DNA of 64,000 bases from an uncultured Litoreibacter sp. (GCF_947487515.1 NZ_CANKWO010000001.1:744001-808000); one strand, 5' to 3'. Positions 41,530-51,794 are shown, counted from the stretch's first letter. Notes: generated from the letters alone by a model not told the origin. A program made the numbers and translations.

Positions 41530-43175
41530 TGCGGCTCCAGATACCCTTTGTAGTGCACGATCAATCCGCCCGTGGGCAAACTCAGACGCACATCAAACTG
41601 GAAACGCCCCTGCGCATCAACCGTCTCGGAGGTTTCGCTAACAGGGGTCAAGAACCGCGGAATCGCGAATTTCCCGAACACACGCCCCTTGCCAACCGGA
41701 AATTCCAAAGCGCCATCCACCACCCGAAGGTTCAACCCGAAGCGCAGCGGGCCGAACTGTTCCGTCATACCAATGGCCGGATCATAGCGCAGAACGGATT
41801 GGAACCGCTTCCCCCCGATAGTGCGCGTCCAGATCTCGGCCTGACCATCGGCCAGAATTTCGACCTGCGCGGGCACCTTCCCGCCTTTCAAAGGGAACCC
41901 GCCACAAAGTGCTGCGATCTTCCCCAGCAGACTGGAGGCCACTTCAACCTCTGCGCGTCCTGAAAACCGATCCAGATAATTGGGGCTGTGCAGTATCTGA
42001 ACCGGCTTGGGCAATGCCGCAAAATCAGATCCAAGGGCTTGCGCAAAAATGGGGGAGATATCGCGATCCCGCCTCTCGCAGACCGCATGAATACGAGCCA
42101 GTTGCGCTTCGGCCTGCGCGCGACTGAAAGCCGCCAATGCCGGCCCTGCGCCAGCCCTACCCTGCCCCATGAGCAACTGATCGAGCAAAATCACCGCAGG
42201 CTGCACCGGAGTTTTGGGCCCATGCCCGTCAGGAATGATCATATCCCAGATACGTTCTTGGCATTGGCCCGCAGCCCGTCCTTGCACCCGCACCCGCATC
42301 CCGCCGCTGTCAGACCCGAAACCCACAAAAAGGTTGGACAGGCTGAGCAACGGCTTTGATAGCCGCTCCAGCGTAGAAATGCCCAAAGCCGGAACCAGAT
42401 GCCTAAAAAGGCTGAGGGCGCGGTGAAACATCACCAACTCCAGCCCCGCACGCGCTGTCACGGTTCTTGCGTTAAAGCGTTGCGGAAACAGGGCGGCGTC
42501 AGGAGTGTCCACAAGTGCGGCCAAGCGCGGCCTCAAAGTCTGCCCACCGGCAGTTGGCGCGACCCGAATGCTGTTGGCCCAGCCGTATGACCGCTTGATC
42601 CTGCCCCCAATGGTTCGCTCAAACGGTCGCCCGACCTGCCCCAAGATCGCCCGCATCACCGAGAGGCCACGCGGGGTTTTATTGCCAGGAAGGATGGAGG
42701 TCTCAATCAGGTCGACATGATCCATTCCGTCGATCAAATCAGCGGCAATCGCGGAGGAAAGCGCCGGTGTCGTCGACGCCCCCGACCACACACAGACACC
42801 CTGCGCGCGCGCCAACGCATCCAACTCAACGATCCCCGCAACGAAGGCCGCCCCATCTGCGATGTCCAGATAATGCGCACGAGACTGCACCACAGCCTTC
42901 GCGAATTCATAAGGAGCAGCCCCATAACTTTGAAACGGCCCAGAGCAATCAATCACCGCAAAGGGTCTCACGTGCTCAAGCGCAGACGAAACGGCCGCAA
43001 CATCTGCACGGTCAAAGACGACGACATCGGCCCGCAACTCTGTGGCCAAGGCGTCCAGCGTCTCTTTCGTGCGACCGGCCAGCGTCAAGGCTATGTCTTC
43101 GCGCGCCGCCAGCTGACGGGCCAGATGGCCGCCAAACAACCCCGTCGCCCCAAGAAGAAGAACTGATCTAGCCAA
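41526..43175 (-). CDS. Saccharopine-dehydrogenase-like protein with DUF4166 domain
   Basis: 549 aa if started at TTG 43175, preceded by AGGA at 8 bp. This gives MARSVLLLGATGLFGGHLARQL, a Rossmann NAD(P)-binding start. YLDIADGAAFVAGI and ASTTPALSSAIAADLI fit the saccharopine dehydrogenase-like family. The C-terminal third (RFSGRAEVEVASSLLGKIAALCGGFPLKGGKVPAQVEIL... to GLIVHYKGYLEPQ) is DUF4166. The reaction is unknown. It overlaps the DCC gene stop by 8 bp and yjbQ by 4 bp, so the three form one operon. ATG at 43238 was rejected because it lies inside the DCC gene. Confidence 0.82.
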   Translation of the reverse strand: MARSVLLLGATGLFGGHLARQLAAREDIALTLAGRTKETLDALATELRADVVVFDRADVAAVSSALEHVRPFAVIDCSGPFQSYGAAPYEFAKAVVQSRAHYLDIADGAAFVAGIVELDALARAQGVCVWSGASTTPALSSAIAADLIDGMDHVDLIETSILPGNKTPRGLSVMRAILGQVGRPFERTIGGRIKRSYGWANSIRVAPTAGGQTLRPRLAALVDTPDAALFPQRFNARTVTARAGLELVMFHRALSLFRHLVPALGISTLERLSKPLLSLSNLFVGFGSDSGGMRVRVQGRAAGQCQERIWDMIIPDGHGPKTPVQPAVILLDQLLMGQGRAGAGPALAAFSRAQAEAQLARIHAVCERRDRDISPIFAQALGSDFAALPKPVQILHSPNYLDRFSGRAEVEVASSLLGKIAALCGGFPLKGGKVPAQVEILADGQAEIWTRTIGGKRFQSVLRYDPAIGMTEQFGPLRFGLNLRVVDGALEFPVGKGRVFGKFAIPRFLTPVSETSETVDAQGRFQFDVRLSLPTGGLIVHYKGYLEPQ

Positions 43176-43608
43176 GGAAACGGTCCTGAATGTCGGGTGT
43201 CGGGACAAGGCAGGCCTCGGTCTTGCCAAACACTGCATAGCGGTTGCGGGCTACGCGATCATAGAGCCAATCCGCCACGGGACGCGGCAACAAGCGGACC
43301 AGTTTCGCCGCAGACCATAGCCCGCCCAACGCGTCCATGGCCGCCGCAAAGGCATCCAGCTTGGTATAGATGCGCCCGTCAATAATGACGACATTGCTGT
43401 CGTAGTCTGCGGATTTAAGGCCAAGGTGAGAATACAGCTTTTCCCCCAACTCGGATTGCGCAACGACAAACCGGAAGCGTTGACGGCGGTCATGCTTCAG
43501 CATGAATTTCAAAAACCCAGAGCACAGCACACACAGACCGTCAAACACGATCACATCAGCCCCAAGGATCAGCGCCGTCACATTCGGGTCTGGGTCAATT
43601 TGTGCCAT
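43168..43608 (-). CDS. DCC family thiol-disulfide protein (DUF393)
   Basis: 146 aa. VIVFDGLCVLCSGFLKFMLKHD carries the DGxCxxC signature of the family, followed by RFRFVVAQSELGEKLYSHLG and a C-terminal RLLPRPVADWLYDRVARNRYAVFGK, the usual end of YuxK-type proteins. A thiol-disulfide oxidoreductase role is assumed for the family but the partner is not known. ATG 43608 chosen; the further-upstream start would be TTG. Confidence 0.9.
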   Translation of the reverse strand: MAQIDPDPNVTALILGADVIVFDGLCVLCSGFLKFMLKHDRRQRFRFVVAQSELGEKLYSHLGLKSADYDSNVVIIDGRIYTKLDAFAAAMDALGGLWSAAKLVRLLPRPVADWLYDRVARNRYAVFGKTEACLVPTPDIQDRFLG

Positions 43609-43662
43609 ACACAACAGCTAAGTCCGCACATGCCACAAAAGTATGCGGAACAATGTCGCAGG

Positions 43663-44154
43663 TCACTGGCACTCTTTCCAACGGAATGTCGGGTAATCAT
43701 AGCAAAGCCCTGCGTCCTCTCGCTGGCCGAACAAAGCATCGATGTTGGTCTCAACGCTGCCCGCGTCGCATTGCAAAGACGCGATGTTCTTGCCCGATTG
43801 GGAAACTTCGACACCACCCGCCACATCCGGTGCATCCGTGTTTCGTCGTGTGGAGCTATAGGCCTCGTAGGTATAGTCGCCATTGTTGAAAGACACGCTT
43901 TCCCAGATCGACGAGCTGACACCGGCCCACGGCGTGTAGTTCACTGTGCGGACTGCGTCGAGAAGCTCGATTTCGGGCGTCTGGCCAGTCTTCCCAAAGC
44001 GGTACAAAACATATGACCCGTCAGTGCAGACATCCAAGACCTTCTGCCCTGACGACATCGTGCAGGTTAGCAAAGACGTCAGGTTCGGCGCGCACCCCGC
44101 AACCGCAGCTTTCGGAGCGATACATATGATTGAAAGGACAAGAAGTCGGTACAT
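43663..44154 (-). CDS. Hypothetical exported protein with conserved-looking cysteines
   Basis: 163 aa. Signal peptide MYRLLVLSIICIAPKAAVAG (cleavage near AVA). The mature domain has six Cys (in GCAPN, LTCTMS, LDVCTDG, LQCDAG, GLCYDY, KECQ), probably three disulfides, and a beta-rich centre (TVNYTPWAGVSSSIWESVSFNNGDYTYEAYSS). I do not recognise a family. Composition is poorer in G+C than neighbours. Located downstream of rpoD, beyond its terminator. Confidence 0.75.
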   Translation of the reverse strand: MYRLLVLSIICIAPKAAVAGCAPNLTSLLTCTMSSGQKVLDVCTDGSYVLYRFGKTGQTPEIELLDAVRTVNYTPWAGVSSSIWESVSFNNGDYTYEAYSSTRRNTDAPDVAGGVEVSQSGKNIASLQCDAGSVETNIDALFGQREDAGLCYDYPTFRWKECQ

Positions 44155-44219
44155 AGCTTTAGGAAACCCCGGATTTCAACGGCGCGTTCTTACGCAAAGA
44201 CATTCGCCGGATGGCACAA

Positions 44220-44241
44220 AAAAGCGCCCCAAAGGGCGCTT
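44220..44241 (-). terminator. Rho-independent terminator of rpoD
   Basis: AAAGCGCCC / GGGCGCTTT stem (44220-44228 / 44233-44241) with a 4-base loop, followed on the minus strand by TTTTTT. Located 4 bp after the rpoD stop codon. Confidence 0.9.
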
Positions 44242-44245
44242 TAAT

Positions 44246-46219
44246 TTACTGGTCCAAGAAGCTGCGCAGCTTGCGCGATCTTGAAGGGTGCTTCAGCTTG
44301 CGAAGCGCTTTGGCTTCGATTTGACGAATACGCTCCCGTGTCACGCTGAACTGCTGGCCGACCTCTTCCAATGTGTGGTCAGTGTTCATCCCGATGCCGA
44401 AACGCATCCGAAGCACACGTTCCTCGCGCGGGGTCAGGGACGACAATACGCGGGTTGTGGTCTCTTTGAGGTTTTCCTGAATGGCGCTGTCCAACGGCAG
44501 CACGGCATTCTTGTCCTCGATGAAATCGCCCAGTTGCGAATCTTCCTCGTCACCGATGGGCGTTTCCAAGGAGATCGGCTCTTTCGCGATCTTCATAACC
44601 TTGCGCACTTTCTCAAGTGGCATTTGCAGCTTTTCGGCCAATTCTTCCGGCGTTGGCTCGCGGCCAATTTCGTGCAGCATTTGGCGACCGGTCCGGACCA
44701 GCTTGTTGATCGTCTCGATCATATGAACCGGAATACGGATCGTGCGCGCTTGGTCAGCGATCGAGCGGGTGATCGCCTGACGGATCCACCATGTCGCATA
44801 GGTAGAGAACTTGTACCCACGACGGTATTCGAACTTATCAACGGCCTTCATCAGGCCGATGTTGCCTTCCTGAATGAGATCAAGGAATTGCAGCCCGCGG
44901 TTGGTGTATTTCTTGGCGATGGAAATCACGAGACGCAGGTTGGCCTCGACCATTTCCTTCTTGGCCTGACGGGCTTCTTTTTCGCCCTTTTGAACTTGCT
45001 GCACGATGCGGCGAAACTCGGTGATGTCGACGCCGACATATTGACCCACTTGCGCCATCTCGGCGCGCAAGTCTTCGACCTTCTCGCGGGACCGCTCCAT
45101 CAGGGCTGTCCAGCCACGGCCGGTTTTGGCTGTGATGCGCTCAACCCAACCTGGGTCCAATTCATAGCCACGGTATTCGTCGATGAACTCGCGACGGTTG
45201 ATGCGCGCTTGGTCAGCCAGCTTCACCATGCTTGAATCGATCGACATAATGCGACGGTTGATGCCGTAAAGCTGGTCAATCAACGCCTCGATCCGGTTGT
45301 TGTGCAGGTGAAGCGAATTCACCATTTCAACGATCTCGGAGCGCAAGTGCTGGTATTCTTTTTCTTCCTTCTTGGAGAAGGTGTCATCGTGATTGATCGT
45401 CGCCGAAATCCGCAGATCCTGCATATCAGCCAGCTTGGTGTAATCATTGGCGATCAGGTCAAGCGTTTCCAGCACACGAGGCTTTAGGGCCGCTTCCATC
45501 GCCGCCAACGACATGTTGGCCTGCTCATCTTCGTCTTCGTCGTCATCGTCATTGGCAATCGGGTTGCCATCCGCGTCGAGCTCTTGCGTGGTTTCGGCCG
45601 GTTTCGACTCCCCCCCCGCCAAAGGAGAAGGCACAACCGCTTCGGTTTCATCCCCCTCTTCCTCCAGCGTGTCGCCAAAGGTGGTTTCCAAATCGATCAC
45701 ATCGCGCAGCAAAATGTCCTCGGACAAAAGCTCGTCGCGCCAGATGGTGATCGCCTGAAAGGTCAGCGGGCTTTCGCACAGGCCGGCAATCATCGTGTTG
45801 CGGCCAGCCTCGATGCGCTTGGCGATGGCAATTTCGCCTTCACGCGACAGCAGCTCAACCGAGCCCATTTCGCGCAAATACATGCGGACCGGATCATCGG
45901 TACGGTCCAAAACTTCTGTGGTGGAGGACGACAGGACAACTTCCTTGGCCGCACCATCGACTTCAACCAGATCCTTGGCGGAATCATCTTCCTCTTCTTC
46001 GATGATGTTGATGCCCATTTCGGACAACATCGACATCACATCCTCGATCTGCTCGGAGGCGACCTGCTCGGGCGGAAGCACCTGATTGAGCTGGTCATAG
46101 GTGATGTATCCACGCACACGCGCTTCGGCGATCATCTTTTTGACGGCAGCTTGGCTCATATCGAGGCCTGCCGCAGCATCCTCTCGGGCTTGCGTCTGAT
46201 CGTCGGTATCTTTGGCCAT
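44246..46219 (-). CDS. rpoD: RNA polymerase primary sigma factor RpoD
   Basis: 657 aa, normal for alphaproteobacterial sigma-70. N-terminal region 1.1 ([26 protein letters not shown]), an acidic non-conserved insert ([21 protein letters not shown]), region 2 ([58 protein letters not shown]), region 3 ([31 protein letters not shown]) and region 4 ([45 protein letters not shown]). dnaG lies upstream on the same strand, with a GANTC-rich gap between, as in the rpsU-dnaG-rpoD type operon. Confidence 0.97.
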   Translation of the reverse strand: MAKDTDDQTQAREDAAAGLDMSQAAVKKMIAEARVRGYITYDQLNQVLPPEQVASEQIEDVMSMLSEMGINIIEEEEDDSAKDLVEVDGAAKEVVLSSSTTEVLDRTDDPVRMYLREMGSVELLSREGEIAIAKRIEAGRNTMIAGLCESPLTFQAITIWRDELLSEDILLRDVIDLETTFGDTLEEEGDETEAVVPSPLAGGESKPAETTQELDADGNPIANDDDDEDEDEQANMSLAAMEAALKPRVLETLDLIANDYTKLADMQDLRISATINHDDTFSKKEEKEYQHLRSEIVEMVNSLHLHNNRIEALIDQLYGINRRIMSIDSSMVKLADQARINRREFIDEYRGYELDPGWVERITAKTGRGWTALMERSREKVEDLRAEMAQVGQYVGVDITEFRRIVQQVQKGEKEARQAKKEMVEANLRLVISIAKKYTNRGLQFLDLIQEGNIGLMKAVDKFEYRRGYKFSTYATWWIRQAITRSIADQARTIRIPVHMIETINKLVRTGRQMLHEIGREPTPEELAEKLQMPLEKVRKVMKIAKEPISLETPIGDEEDSQLGDFIEDKNAVLPLDSAIQENLKETTTRVLSSLTPREERVLRMRFGIGMNTDHTLEEVGQQFSVTRERIRQIEAKALRKLKHPSRSRKLRSFLDQ

Positions 46220-46246
46220 GAAGTGTCTCCCAAAAGCGCAAAAGAG

Positions 46247-46297
46247 TGATTCGCGCGAATCATCTCCGAATCAATACCGCGAATCATAGTGATTCGC
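46247..46297. promoter_or_regulatory. Cluster of five GANTC (CcrM) sites between rpoD and dnaG
   Basis: GATTC 46248-46252, GAATC 46257-46261, GAATC 46268-46272, GAATC 46281-46285 and GATTC 46291-46295. The first two lie in a 16-bp perfect palindrome TGATTCGCGCGAATCA (46247-46262); the last two in GCGAATCA-TAG-TGATTCGC (46279-46297). The cluster is 28-78 bp upstream of the rpoD start. Confidence 0.75.
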
Positions 46298-46318
46298 ACG
46301 TCGGTTTCTAAGGCAGGG

Positions 46319-48298
46319 TTACTGCCCCTTCTTTACCCAAATCTCACCATCGATGAGCGACTGCAAGTAGTCCGACATAGAACCACGGTCTTCCCCGTCG
46401 CCCCCGTCAGAAATGCCCGCGCTGCGCATCGAATTATTGCGGGCTTCTGCGGCCTGCCCGACACGCCATGTCAGGGCCTCATCGGCCACGCCTGCAAGGT
46501 CTTCAACGGCATCTTCTATCTCGCGTTTGATGCCACGGCGGGCCTCAAGCTTGGCCAATTCTTCGGCCATGGTCATGCGGGTTAATTTCAGGTCTGCCCC
46601 TGCTCGAACAGCAGGCGCAATCTGCACATGGCTAAGCGACCAGAGCTTTTCAAGTGGGGCCGGTCCGATCTCTGCGGTCAAAATGTTTTTAAGGTGATCC
46701 GAATCGGTCTCCTCCCCGTGCCGCAATAGCGCCGCGAGAATCATCCGGTGATCCTCACCATGCAGATCCAAAACCTCCAGATCGGACAGAAACTCGGACA
46801 GCAAGACAGGATGCGAGATCAAGATCGCCAGGATCACCGCCTCGCGCACGCGGGTCTCGACATCCGTGCTTTGCGCCAGCAGTGAATTCTTGGTCGAGGC
46901 CACGGCCACGCCTTTGTCGGGAAATTTGCCTTTGCCTTTGCCCTTGCCCTTCCACGGCGTGCGCTCGCGGCTGGGCTGCCATTCACGTCCCCCCTCTGCC
47001 GACGCCGATGGGGTCAGGCCGAACAATTCGGACCGCAATCGTTTGATCTCATGGCCGTAATGGCTGCGCAGGTTGCCATCGCTGATCTTCTTGAGTGCTC
47101 CGCGCAGGGATTGATCCAACGCAGCGCGCCGCTCAGGGCTGTCGAAAATCTTGCCTTCGGTTTCGCGCTGCCACAGCAGATGCACCAAGGGTTTGGAGTT
47201 ATCGACCAAATGGCGCATGGCCTCCACGCCTTGGGTTTTGATCAAATCGTCAGGGTCCAATCCTTCGGGCAAAACGCAAAACCGCATCGATTGGCCAGCC
47301 GACAACATTGGCAACGCCAGATCAATCAGCCTCATCGCGGCTCTGATCCCCGCCGCGTCTCCGTCCAATGCGATGATCGGCTCGGGCGAGATGCGCCACA
47401 AAAGCTGCAACTGGGTCTCGGTTACGGCAGTCCCCAAGGGCGCGACGGTAGATTTCAACCCCGCGGCCGAAAGCGCAATGACGTCCATGTAGCCTTCCGC
47501 CACAATCAATGGCTCCCCTTTGCCTGCGGCTTCACGGGCGGGGCCGTGATTATACAGGCTGCGCCCCTTGTCGAAGAGTTCCGTCTCGGGGGAGTTCAGG
47601 TATTTGGCGTTGTCATTGGGGTCCATGGCCCGCCCACCAAAGGCGATGCATCTTTTGCGCGGGTCACGGATGGGGAACATGATGCGGTTGCGGAAGGTGT
47701 CATAGGGCTTGCCCCCCTTGGTAGAGGCTTTGGCCAGCCCAGCGGCTAGGATCAGTTCCTCCGCCACGCCCTTGCCGGTCAGATGGTCCCAAAGGTTTTG
47801 CCACCCGTCAGGCGCAAACCCGATGTCGAATTGGTCCTGAGTTTGCTGCGACAGCCCGCGTTTGTTGATGTAGTCACGCGCCGCCGATCCAGCGCCTGAA
47901 TTCAACTGAAGGCGGTAGAACTGCGTCGCCTGCTCCATGACCTCCGCCAATTGGGTGCGACGGTCGGATTTCTTTTGCGCCTGAGGATCACGGGCGGGCA
48001 TTGTCATGCCGGCTTCCTGCGCCATGATCTGCACCGCTTCCATGAAGGGCACATTCTCGGTTTCTTGAATAAATCCAAGGGCGTCGCCTTTGGCTTGGCA
48101 GCCGAAGCAGTAGTAATAGCCCTTACGGTCATCGACGTGAAAGCTGGCCGATTTTTCCTGATGAAACGGGCATGGGGCCCACATGTCTCCCTTCCCGGGG
48201 TTGGACTTGCGCGTGTCCCACATGACCTTGCGCCCCACCACCTGAGAGATGGAGACACGTTCGCGCAATTCATCAAGGAAACCGGGTGGCAAGCTCAT
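46319..48298 (-). CDS. dnaG: DNA primase
   Basis: 659 aa from ATG 48298 (MSLPPGFLDELRERVSISQVVG). The CHC2 zinc domain has CPFHQEKSASFHVDDRKGYYYCFGCQAKGD. The TOPRIM domain has EPLIVAEGYMDVIALSAAGL and EPIIALDGDAAGIRAAMRLIDLAL. The helical DnaB-interacting C-terminus follows. It makes RNA primers at the replication fork. The start at 48328 adds residues not found in primases and was rejected. Confidence 0.96.
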   Translation of the reverse strand: MSLPPGFLDELRERVSISQVVGRKVMWDTRKSNPGKGDMWAPCPFHQEKSASFHVDDRKGYYYCFGCQAKGDALGFIQETENVPFMEAVQIMAQEAGMTMPARDPQAQKKSDRRTQLAEVMEQATQFYRLQLNSGAGSAARDYINKRGLSQQTQDQFDIGFAPDGWQNLWDHLTGKGVAEELILAAGLAKASTKGGKPYDTFRNRIMFPIRDPRKRCIAFGGRAMDPNDNAKYLNSPETELFDKGRSLYNHGPAREAAGKGEPLIVAEGYMDVIALSAAGLKSTVAPLGTAVTETQLQLLWRISPEPIIALDGDAAGIRAAMRLIDLALPMLSAGQSMRFCVLPEGLDPDDLIKTQGVEAMRHLVDNSKPLVHLLWQRETEGKIFDSPERRAALDQSLRGALKKISDGNLRSHYGHEIKRLRSELFGLTPSASAEGGREWQPSRERTPWKGKGKGKGKFPDKGVAVASTKNSLLAQSTDVETRVREAVILAILISHPVLLSEFLSDLEVLDLHGEDHRMILAALLRHGEETDSDHLKNILTAEIGPAPLEKLWSLSHVQIAPAVRAGADLKLTRMTMAEELAKLEARRGIKREIEDAVEDLAGVADEALTWRVGQAAEARNNSMRSAGISDGGDGEDRGSMSDYLQSLIDGEIWVKKGQ

Positions 48299-48361
48299 AG
48301 ACCAGAATATCGGGCCGCTGGCCCTCAAAGTCCAGTGACCCGCCGCAGATTTCCTGTGGAT

Positions 48362-48895
48362 TTAATCTGGCAGGGCCGCCTGCGCATTGACCGACACCAT
48401 CGCGGCACGCAACTCGTCCGCCAGCGTCTTGGCAAAAGCGCGGAACACCATGACCTCGAATCCGCCCGAACGCTTCACGATAATCGCGCTCATATGCCCC
48501 ACAAGGGAACGCACGACCTGACCCTCCTGCAACTGGTCCAGCTGCACTGGGCAAAGCCGCGCCATGACGGCCCCAGCCTCTTCCCCCGCAAGCCGCACCG
48601 AACACCATGCGTCCGACTGATCCGTTACCGCCGCAGGAAGCTTCGGAGCAGCTGCCCCGATGAGGAAATACTGCCCCCGCCCCACCCAAAGAATTTCAAC
48701 ATCTCCTTTGCGCGTGGACGCCCCTGCGTCCGGCAACCCGATGCCCAATGCCTTGACGAGCGCCGCATCCACCTTGCTCCCCTTGAAGGGGGCGATGGAG
48801 AAGATGGGGCGCGATGCCGCCTCATCGGCGGATAATGCGCCTAAGCGCAGCGGAAACATTCCGTGGGCGGCTGATTTGGCTTTTAGATCAATCAC
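48362..48895 (-). CDS. soxG: Sarcosine oxidase gamma subunit
   Basis: 177 aa from GTG 48895, which overlaps the soxA stop by 8 bp and has GGGAG upstream; the longer frame to 48976 lies wholly within soxA. Small subunit of the heterotetrameric enzyme, related to the T-protein fold: SVRLAGEEAGAVMARLCPVQLDQL and SAIIVKRSGGFEVMVFRAFAKTLADEL. Last gene of soxBDAG. Confidence 0.9.
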   Translation of the reverse strand: MIDLKAKSAAHGMFPLRLGALSADEAASRPIFSIAPFKGSKVDAALVKALGIGLPDAGASTRKGDVEILWVGRGQYFLIGAAAPKLPAAVTDQSDAWCSVRLAGEEAGAVMARLCPVQLDQLQEGQVVRSLVGHMSAIIVKRSGGFEVMVFRAFAKTLADELRAAMVSVNAQAALPD

Positions 48896-51794
48896 GCGCT
48901 TTGCTCCCTTGTGGATCAAGAAACACGGGGTGACAAATTTCAACCCGCGTGGTGACGTCATGCAAATGATCGACAAGTTTCAACACCTCGCCGTGGCGCG
49001 CGCGCCCGTTTTTAAGAAACCCCAAACCGATCATGCCCAACATGGGCGAGAAGCCAACCGAGGTGGTGTAGCCCTGTTGGTTTTGACGAAGGGGCGCGTC
49101 GTCCAGCTCAAAGAAAAATGCCCCAGCGTTCAATTCCTTCACCGCCCCCACCGGTTTCAGGCCGACAAGCTCTTCGCGGTTCTCATTTAGCCCCGAACGC
49201 ATAGCCGCCGTTTTGCCAATGAAATCCTTCTTCTGGGACATCATCATGCCCATTCCCACATCCCCAGCCGTCACCCGCCCGTGAATTTCAGAATGGGTTA
49301 GGAAGCCCTTCTCGATGCGCATCACATTGAGGGCTTCCATCCCGTACGCCCCGCCGTCCAAGCCCTCCGCATGATCCAGCAGGCCTTTGAACAGGCTTTC
49401 CCCAAAACGGGCCGGAACGGCCAACTCATAGGCATGCTCCCCCGAAAACGAGATGCGAAACAGCCGCGCTGTAACCCCACCGATTGAGACCTCTGCACAG
49501 CCCATGAAGGGCAAGTTGGGCGCATTGTCCAACACCTGCGCCAAAAGATCGCGTGACTTAGGCCCAGCAATTGCGAATTGCGCCCAAGCTTCGGTGATGG
49601 AGATGAACTGCACATCAAGGTCCGGACGCAAACATTGCGACACGAATTCCAAATGCCGCATCACCTGCGCGGCGGCAGCGGTTGTCGTGGTCATCACATA
49701 GTGATTTTCCGCGATACATGCCGTGGTTCCGTCATCCATGACATGCCCGTCCTCGCGCAACATGATGCCATAGCGGACCATGCCCGGCCTCAGGGTGGAA
49801 AACGTGTTTATGTAAAGAAAGTCGAGGAAAGCGCCGGCGTCCGGTCCTTGAATGTCGATTTTCCCCAAGGTGGACACATCCGCGATCCCCACCGAGGAAC
49901 GCACCATAGCGACCTCGCGGTCGCAAGATTGCCGCCAATGGGTTTCCCCGTCCTTGGGAAAGTAGCTGGGGCGGTACCACAGCCCAGCCTCAACCATAGG
50001 AGCCCCCAGCTTGCGGCTCTCGGGGTCGGAGGTTGTGAACCGCTGCGGAGCAAATCCCATGCCTTGGCCAGTGCCTCCCAATGCGGCGATGGCAATGGGA
50101 GTATATGGCGGGCGGAAAGTGGTGGTGCCGGTCTCGGAAATTCCGCGCCCTGTTGCATCCGCGAGCACTGCCAATGCGTTGACATTGCTGCTTTTCCCCT
50201 GATCTGGTGCCATGCCTTGGGTGGTGTAGCGCTTCATGTGTTCGACGGATTTGAAATTCTCCTGCGCGGCAAGTTTCACATCCTTCACCGTCACGTCGTT
50301 TTGGAAATCCAGCCACGCCCGCCCTTTTCCAGGCACGGCCCAAAGCGGAGAAATCCGCGTTGGCTCATCTTGCGCATTTGGGCAGTTTGGCGCGCGGGCA
50401 TCCAATCCCAGTGTTTTCAACACTTCCTTCGCGCGAAAGATGCCGGATTTAAGACAGGCCTTTGTCGAGAAGCTGCCGCCCGCCGCGCCTGCGACCTCCA
50501 TCCCCTGCACCATGTTGGGCACGGGGATGAAGGCCGCAATCTTTTCATTCCATTGCGGGCGACCATTCATGTGGCAGGGCAAATGCACCGTCGGGTTGTA
50601 GCCCCCCGACACGCCCAAGCAATCGGCCATGATATCGCCCACGCCTGAAATCGTGACACCTTCAACCAGCTTGCGCCCCTTCACATTGGTCACATGAGCG
50701 CCTTTGTAGATCGGGAAGTTGCCCGAAATCTCGGCGTCGGCGCGGCTGTCCACATAGGCCACGATATGCACGCCAGCCTCCGACAGATCGCGCGCCGTTC
50801 GAAAGGCATCATCATTATTGCCAAACAGCGCCACGCGTTTGCCCGCCGCCACACCATACCTGTTGAGATACCCCCGCACGGCGGATGCCATCATCACGCC
50901 AGGACGGTCGTTGTTTTGAAACGCAATCGGGCGCTCCATAGCACCCGCTGCATAGACGCACCCTTTGGCCACGATACGCCAGAACGTTTCCAACGGGGCG
51001 CCGCCCGCCTGCGAGACGTGATGCGACACGCGCTCCACCGCCCCATAGGTGCCCCCGTCATAGGCCCCCGTCACGGTGGTGCGTTTCATCAGGCGGACAT
51101 TGTCCATCTCGGCCAGCTTGGCGATTTGGTCTCGCGCCCAGAGGTGCGCGGGCATGTCATCGACCTCAAAGGTCTCGGAATTCAGACGCCCGCCAAACTC
51201 GAAGTCTTCTTCGGCCAAAATCACCTGCGCGCCCGCTTTGGCCGCCGTCAGCGCCGCCATGATTCCCGCGGGGCCGGAGCCCACAACCAGCACGTCACAA
51301 AAGGCGAAAGCCTTGTCATAGCGATCCGAATTCTGCGCCATCGACAGGCGTCCGAGCCCTGCGGCGCGGCGGATGACCGGCTCATATATCTTTTCCCAAA
51401 AGGCCTTCGGCCACATGAAGGTTTTGTAGTAAAATCCGGCACTTAGAAATGGCGACAGCAGGTCGTTCACCTCCAACAGATCCCACTCAAGACTGCCAAG
51501 GTGGTTTTGCGACCGGATATCGAGACCGTTTACAAGTTCTTGCCCTGTCAGCCGTAAATTCGGAGTGATCTGATCCCCTTGGTGCAACTCAACCAGCCCG
51601 TTCGGGTCTTGAGTGCCGTCAGACATCAGCCCGCGTGGGCGGTGGTATTTGAACGAGCGGCCCACAAGATGGATATCATTTGCCAGCAACGTTGAGGCCA
51701 GCGTATCGCCCTTGAAACCGGCGTAGCTGTTGCCATTGAAGGTGAAGCTGCGCCGCTCGGAGCGGTCGATCAGGCCTTTGTTATCCAGCCTCAT
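48888..51794 (-). CDS. soxA: Sarcosine oxidase alpha subunit
   Basis: 968 aa. Oxidatively demethylates sarcosine to glycine, passing the one-carbon unit to tetrahydrofolate. N-terminal [2Fe-2S]-like fold without the cysteines (FTFNGNSYAGFKGDTLASTLLANDI), then the NAD/FAD-type Rossmann segment DVLVVGSGPAGIMAALTAAKAGAQVILAEE. The C-terminal aminomethyltransferase half (about 590-960) has VGIADVSTLGKIDIQGPDAGAFLDFLYIN and RMEIEKGF-like FNVMRIEKGFLTHSEIHG. Overlaps soxD by 4 bp and soxG by 8 bp. Used in choline, betaine or sarcosine breakdown. Confidence 0.95.
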   Translation of the reverse strand: MRLDNKGLIDRSERRSFTFNGNSYAGFKGDTLASTLLANDIHLVGRSFKYHRPRGLMSDGTQDPNGLVELHQGDQITPNLRLTGQELVNGLDIRSQNHLGSLEWDLLEVNDLLSPFLSAGFYYKTFMWPKAFWEKIYEPVIRRAAGLGRLSMAQNSDRYDKAFAFCDVLVVGSGPAGIMAALTAAKAGAQVILAEEDFEFGGRLNSETFEVDDMPAHLWARDQIAKLAEMDNVRLMKRTTVTGAYDGGTYGAVERVSHHVSQAGGAPLETFWRIVAKGCVYAAGAMERPIAFQNNDRPGVMMASAVRGYLNRYGVAAGKRVALFGNNDDAFRTARDLSEAGVHIVAYVDSRADAEISGNFPIYKGAHVTNVKGRKLVEGVTISGVGDIMADCLGVSGGYNPTVHLPCHMNGRPQWNEKIAAFIPVPNMVQGMEVAGAAGGSFSTKACLKSGIFRAKEVLKTLGLDARAPNCPNAQDEPTRISPLWAVPGKGRAWLDFQNDVTVKDVKLAAQENFKSVEHMKRYTTQGMAPDQGKSSNVNALAVLADATGRGISETGTTTFRPPYTPIAIAALGGTGQGMGFAPQRFTTSDPESRKLGAPMVEAGLWYRPSYFPKDGETHWRQSCDREVAMVRSSVGIADVSTLGKIDIQGPDAGAFLDFLYINTFSTLRPGMVRYGIMLREDGHVMDDGTTACIAENHYVMTTTTAAAAQVMRHLEFVSQCLRPDLDVQFISITEAWAQFAIAGPKSRDLLAQVLDNAPNLPFMGCAEVSIGGVTARLFRISFSGEHAYELAVPARFGESLFKGLLDHAEGLDGGAYGMEALNVMRIEKGFLTHSEIHGRVTAGDVGMGMMMSQKKDFIGKTAAMRSGLNENREELVGLKPVGAVKELNAGAFFFELDDAPLRQNQQGYTTSVGFSPMLGMIGLGFLKNGRARHGEVLKLVDHLHDVTTRVEICHPVFLDPQGSKARD

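Noticed and set aside
48273-48689. 138-codon ORF in another frame of soxG
   Set aside because: Overlaps soxG on the same strand in a different frame; Gly/Ala/Arg-rich shadow.
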